From positions 124,001 through 188,000 of the forward strand of contig JAFLBR010000002.1 of NCBI GenBank assembly GCA_017303795.1: 64,000 nucleotides of DNA. Direction: 5' to 3'. The translations under genes and the position numbers were made by a program. Below, piece after piece: positions 61,641 to 64,000 of this stretch (position 1 is its first letter; each line of letters begins with the position of its first letter). The DNA comes from Cytophagales bacterium. Lineage in GTDB: Bacteria; Bacteroidota; Bacteroidia; Cytophagales; Cyclobacteriaceae. The notes under the pieces were generated by a model. It saw nothing but the letters and a program-made list of their open reading frames with translations. It was not told the origin of the DNA and did not search any database.

Positions 61641-62300
61641 ATGGGTACGCTGACAGAGGAGAATTATATTAAGTCGATTTACTCGCTTTCACTGGCTACA
61701 GGTGAGGTATTTGTATCCGAACTGGCCAAAAAACTAGAAGTAAAGTTGCCCACCGTAAATAGTATGGTAAAAAAATTGGCTGCCAAGAAGTTCGTGGCCT
61801 ATGCGCCCTACCAGGGTATAAAATTGACGGACAAGGGAAAGAAGGAGGCTTTGGCTATCATCCGCAAACACAGGTTAGCCGAGTTATTTCTGGTAAAAGT
61901 AATGGGACTTGGTTGGGAAGAAGTGCATGAAATAGCCGAGCAATTAGAACACGTAAACTCCGAACGATTTTACAACCGAATGGATGAATTGCTAAACTAT
62001 CCAAAAGCAGACCCTCATGGTGAGCCGATACCAGATACTCATGGTAAAATTCCTACAGAGAAAAGAACTCCGCTTAGCGCGCAGAAAGAAGGGAAGAAAG
62101 TAAAAATTATTGCTGTATCGGTCGATCAAAAATCATTTCTCGATCACTTAAACGCAAAAGGGTTACAGATTGGTGATACCATCATGATCGTGAAACGTGA
62201 ATTATTTGATGGCTCTGTGACTATCCTAAAATCACAGAAAGAAATAGTTCTCAGTCATCAGGTTTCCGAAAATATTCTGGTATCTGGTGATGAAACTTAA
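61641..62300 (+). CDS. DtxR/MntR family metal-dependent regulator
   Basis: Protein of 219 aa. An N-terminal winged helix (EENYIKSIYSLSLATGEVFV, LPTVNSMVKKLAAKKFVAYA) is followed by a dimerisation/metal-binding domain (RKHRLAELFLVKVMGLGWEE, HEIAEQLEHVNSERF, CP-less YPKADPHGEPIPD). A FeoA/SH3-like C-terminal domain runs from about 140 to 219. It should repress target genes when Mn or Fe is bound. A candidate palindrome lies in the shared promoter region. It likely controls the divergent redox/porin genes and itself. Confidence 0.94.
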   Translation: MGTLTEENYIKSIYSLSLATGEVFVSELAKKLEVKLPTVNSMVKKLAAKKFVAYAPYQGIKLTDKGKKEALAIIRKHRLAELFLVKVMGLGWEEVHEIAEQLEHVNSERFYNRMDELLNYPKADPHGEPIPDTHGKIPTEKRTPLSAQKEGKKVKIIAVSVDQKSFLDHLNAKGLQIGDTIMIVKRELFDGSVTILKSQKEIVLSHQVSENILVSGDET

Positions 62301-62397
62301 TTTGCTCAAGATTGCCAAGGGTCACTCTTTGGTCAGTTAGGTTCTTTTATAAGGTAGTCTTAAAATAAAACGCTATATCTTGCTATACCATATTGGA

Positions 62398-64000
62398 ATG
62401 AAACTCATTCAACAGCAAACCATCCAGGAGTCCCTCTCAGTCTCTTATCAGATCGAAAAGATTGGGAAATCTGAATTAGACCTTTTTAAGAAAAACCTGG
62501 TTGAGTACCTCTCCAAAATTAATCCCGCTGAACACGAAGAGAACGCTAAAAACCTGGTGCGTGATTTCTTTCGGGATACATTCTACAACGGAAAGAATGA
62601 CATTAACACAAAGGGAAGGATTGACCTGGCCATTTACCAGGACGAAAAGCCCGTAGTAATTTTTGAAACCAAAAAGCCTTCAACAAAAACTGACCCCGAC
62701 ATGGTGCAGGCAGGCAACCTCAAAGCCAAGGCCATGTATCAATTGGTTCTTTATTTTCTTGAAGAGCGAATCCAACACAATAACATCAATATTAAATACC
62801 TCATCGCAACCAACATGCTTGAGTGGTTTATTTTTGATGCTGCACTTTTTGAAAAGCTCTTTCTCAAAAACAAGACGCTGGTAAAAGATTATACAGAGTG
62901 GCGCGCCAAAGCCAAGGTAAGTAGTGATCGTGATCTTTTTTACAAGCAAATTGCCAAGCAAGTAATAGAAGAATTAGAACCTCAATTAGCCTACACGTAT
63001 TTTGATATTAGGGATGCTGAAAAACTGATTAAGAAAAACTCAAAGGAAGCTGATAACAAACTTGCTCTTTACTTCAAGGTATTTTCACCAAGGCATTTAC
63101 TAAAGGAAACAGCACGGAACGACAGTAATCAACTCAATAAAGAATTTTATAATGAGTTGTTGCACATTATTGGATTAGAGGAAATAAAGGACGGGGGAAA
63201 GAAACGTATTGATCGTAAAAAGAAAGACATAGAAGAAGGGTCACTTCTGGAGAATACAATCAATATTTTGCAGACCCGAAGTAAGCTACAGAATATTGAG
63301 AACCTGAATCAATATGGTGAAAAGGAAGAAGACCAGGTATTTAGTGTAGCACTGGAGCTTTGTATTACATGGCTTAACAGAATCTTGTTTTTAAAACTAC
63401 TCGAAGGTCAACTCATTACCTTCCATCGTAAAGATCCATCGTATGCTTTCTTAAATACTGGCAAGATTGCAGACTTTGATGAACTGGACGAACTCTTTTT
63501 TGAAGTATTAGCCGTGCCCCAGACAAAGCGTTCTGCATCCGTTGTAAAGAAATTTGGCAACATTCCGTACCTCAATAGCTCCCTGTTTGAGGCCAGCGTA
63601 TTAGAAAATTCATCGCTTCGAATCGCGGATTTAAAAGACCGTTTAGATTTAACTGTTTACTCAGGCACCGTACTGAAAGACAATTCAGATAAACGCTACA
63701 AGGGAAAGAAAAACACCCTGCAATACCTGTTTGAGTTTTTGAATGCCTACGACTTTGCCAGCGAAGACACTGAAAATGTAGTGGTCGAGACAAAGAAGGA
63801 TGTGATTAACGCATCTGTGTTGGGTTTGATATTCGAAAAAATTAATGGTTACAAAGATGGTTCGTTTTTCACGCCTGGTTTCATTACCGAATACATGTGT
63901 CGTGAAAGTTTGCGTAGGGCGATAATAGAAAAATTCAAAGTTCACGAAGCAAGTATAGAATCATTTGAAGATGTTAAATCTTACGTTCATAAATTTTATA
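62398..64000 (+). CDS. Type IIG-like restriction-modification protein, 5' part
   Basis: Open from ATG 62398 to the window edge without a stop (534 codons seen), in one uninterrupted frame. The N-terminal part has a PD-(D/E)XK-like nuclease motif, RIDLAIYQDEKPVVIFETKK (Asp then Glu-x-Lys). A long helical region follows, and near residue 490 the methyltransferase entry FFTPGFITEYMCRESLRRAI begins, typical of Eco57I-type enzymes. The methyltransferase catalytic and target-recognition parts lie beyond the window. It probably cuts and methylates DNA as a single chain. No partner gene is visible. Confidence 0.85.
   Translation, partial: MKLIQQQTIQESLSVSYQIEKIGKSELDLFKKNLVEYLSKINPAEHEENAKNLVRDFFRDTFYNGKNDINTKGRIDLAIYQDEKPVVIFETKKPSTKTDPDMVQAGNLKAKAMYQLVLYFLEERIQHNNINIKYLIATNMLEWFIFDAALFEKLFLKNKTLVKDYTEWRAKAKVSSDRDLFYKQIAKQVIEELEPQLAYTYFDIRDAEKLIKKNSKEADNKLALYFKVFSPRHLLKETARNDSNQLNKEFYNELLHIIGLEEIKDGGKKRIDRKKKDIEEGSLLENTINILQTRSKLQNIENLNQYGEKEEDQVFSVALELCITWLNRILFLKLLEGQLITFHRKDPSYAFLNTGKIADFDELDELFFEVLAVPQTKRSASVVKKFGNIPYLNSSLFEASVLENSSLRIADLKDRLDLTVYSGTVLKDNSDKRYKGKKNTLQYLFEFLNAYDFASEDTENVVVETKKDVINASVLGLIFEKINGYKDGSFFTPGFITEYMCRESLRRAIIEKFKVHEASIESFEDVKSYVHKFY

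Overview
The window looks like a chromosome segment of a Bacteroidota bacterium, most likely of the order Cytophagales. The evidence is a SusC/SusD pair, type IX secretion C-terminal sorting domains, a FecI/FecR-type regulator pair, an RteC-like protein, fasciclin and FISUMP lipoproteins, and moderate G+C. No rRNA, complete tRNA, insertion sequence or CRISPR array was seen.

Region 1 (1-17.3 kb) is a polysaccharide-utilisation-type locus of unusual content. It holds SusC and SusD, a TAT-exported Gfo/Idh/MocA protein resembling GH109 NAD-dependent glycosidases, a PKD surface lipoprotein, and three paralogous DUF4874/DUF4832 proteins. The largest of these (1790 aa) carries tandem beta-sandwich modules, a further module inserted in circularly permuted form inside its catalytic-like region, and a type IX sorting domain. 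Region 2 (17.3-25.2 kb) has a fasciclin protein and a TonB receptor / His-rich protein / TPR lipoprotein / split DUF4331 cluster. That cluster is divergent from an ECF sigma factor and RskA-like anti-sigma factor.

Region 3 (25.2-32.1 kb) is accessory DNA. It contains a FecI-like sigma factor, a FecR-like protein lacking its central domain, and an RteC-like protein as a tight gene trio with C-rich plus-strand composition. An AbiE-like HTH/nucleotidyltransferase pair with an in-frame stop, a frameshifted membrane-HTH gene, an MNT-HEPN fusion and small hypotheticals follow.

Region 4 (about 32.1-48.8 kb) is a mobile element. A large serine recombinase has its C-terminus over a tRNA 3'-end remnant. 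A holin-like protein, a RecA-like ATPase and a giant methyltransferase/strawberry-notch helicase come next. A complete jetABCD (Wadjet/MksFEBG-like) condensin operon follows, and then a CI/LexA-type repressor flanked by two paralogous small HTH proteins. This anti-plasmid-type defence operon on an integrated element is the most notable system in the window.

Region 5 (48.8-62.3 kb) is a FISUMP lipoprotein followed by a heavy-metal efflux block: a CzcA-TolC fusion, CzcB, DUF3703, a HupE/NiCoT-like membrane protein and a Zn/Cd-type P-ATPase. Upstream lie a porin, a Rieske protein and a di-haem oxidoreductase, divergent from a DtxR-family regulator with a candidate operator between them. Region 6 (62.4-64 kb) is the 5' part of a type IIG-like restriction-modification gene cut by the window edge.
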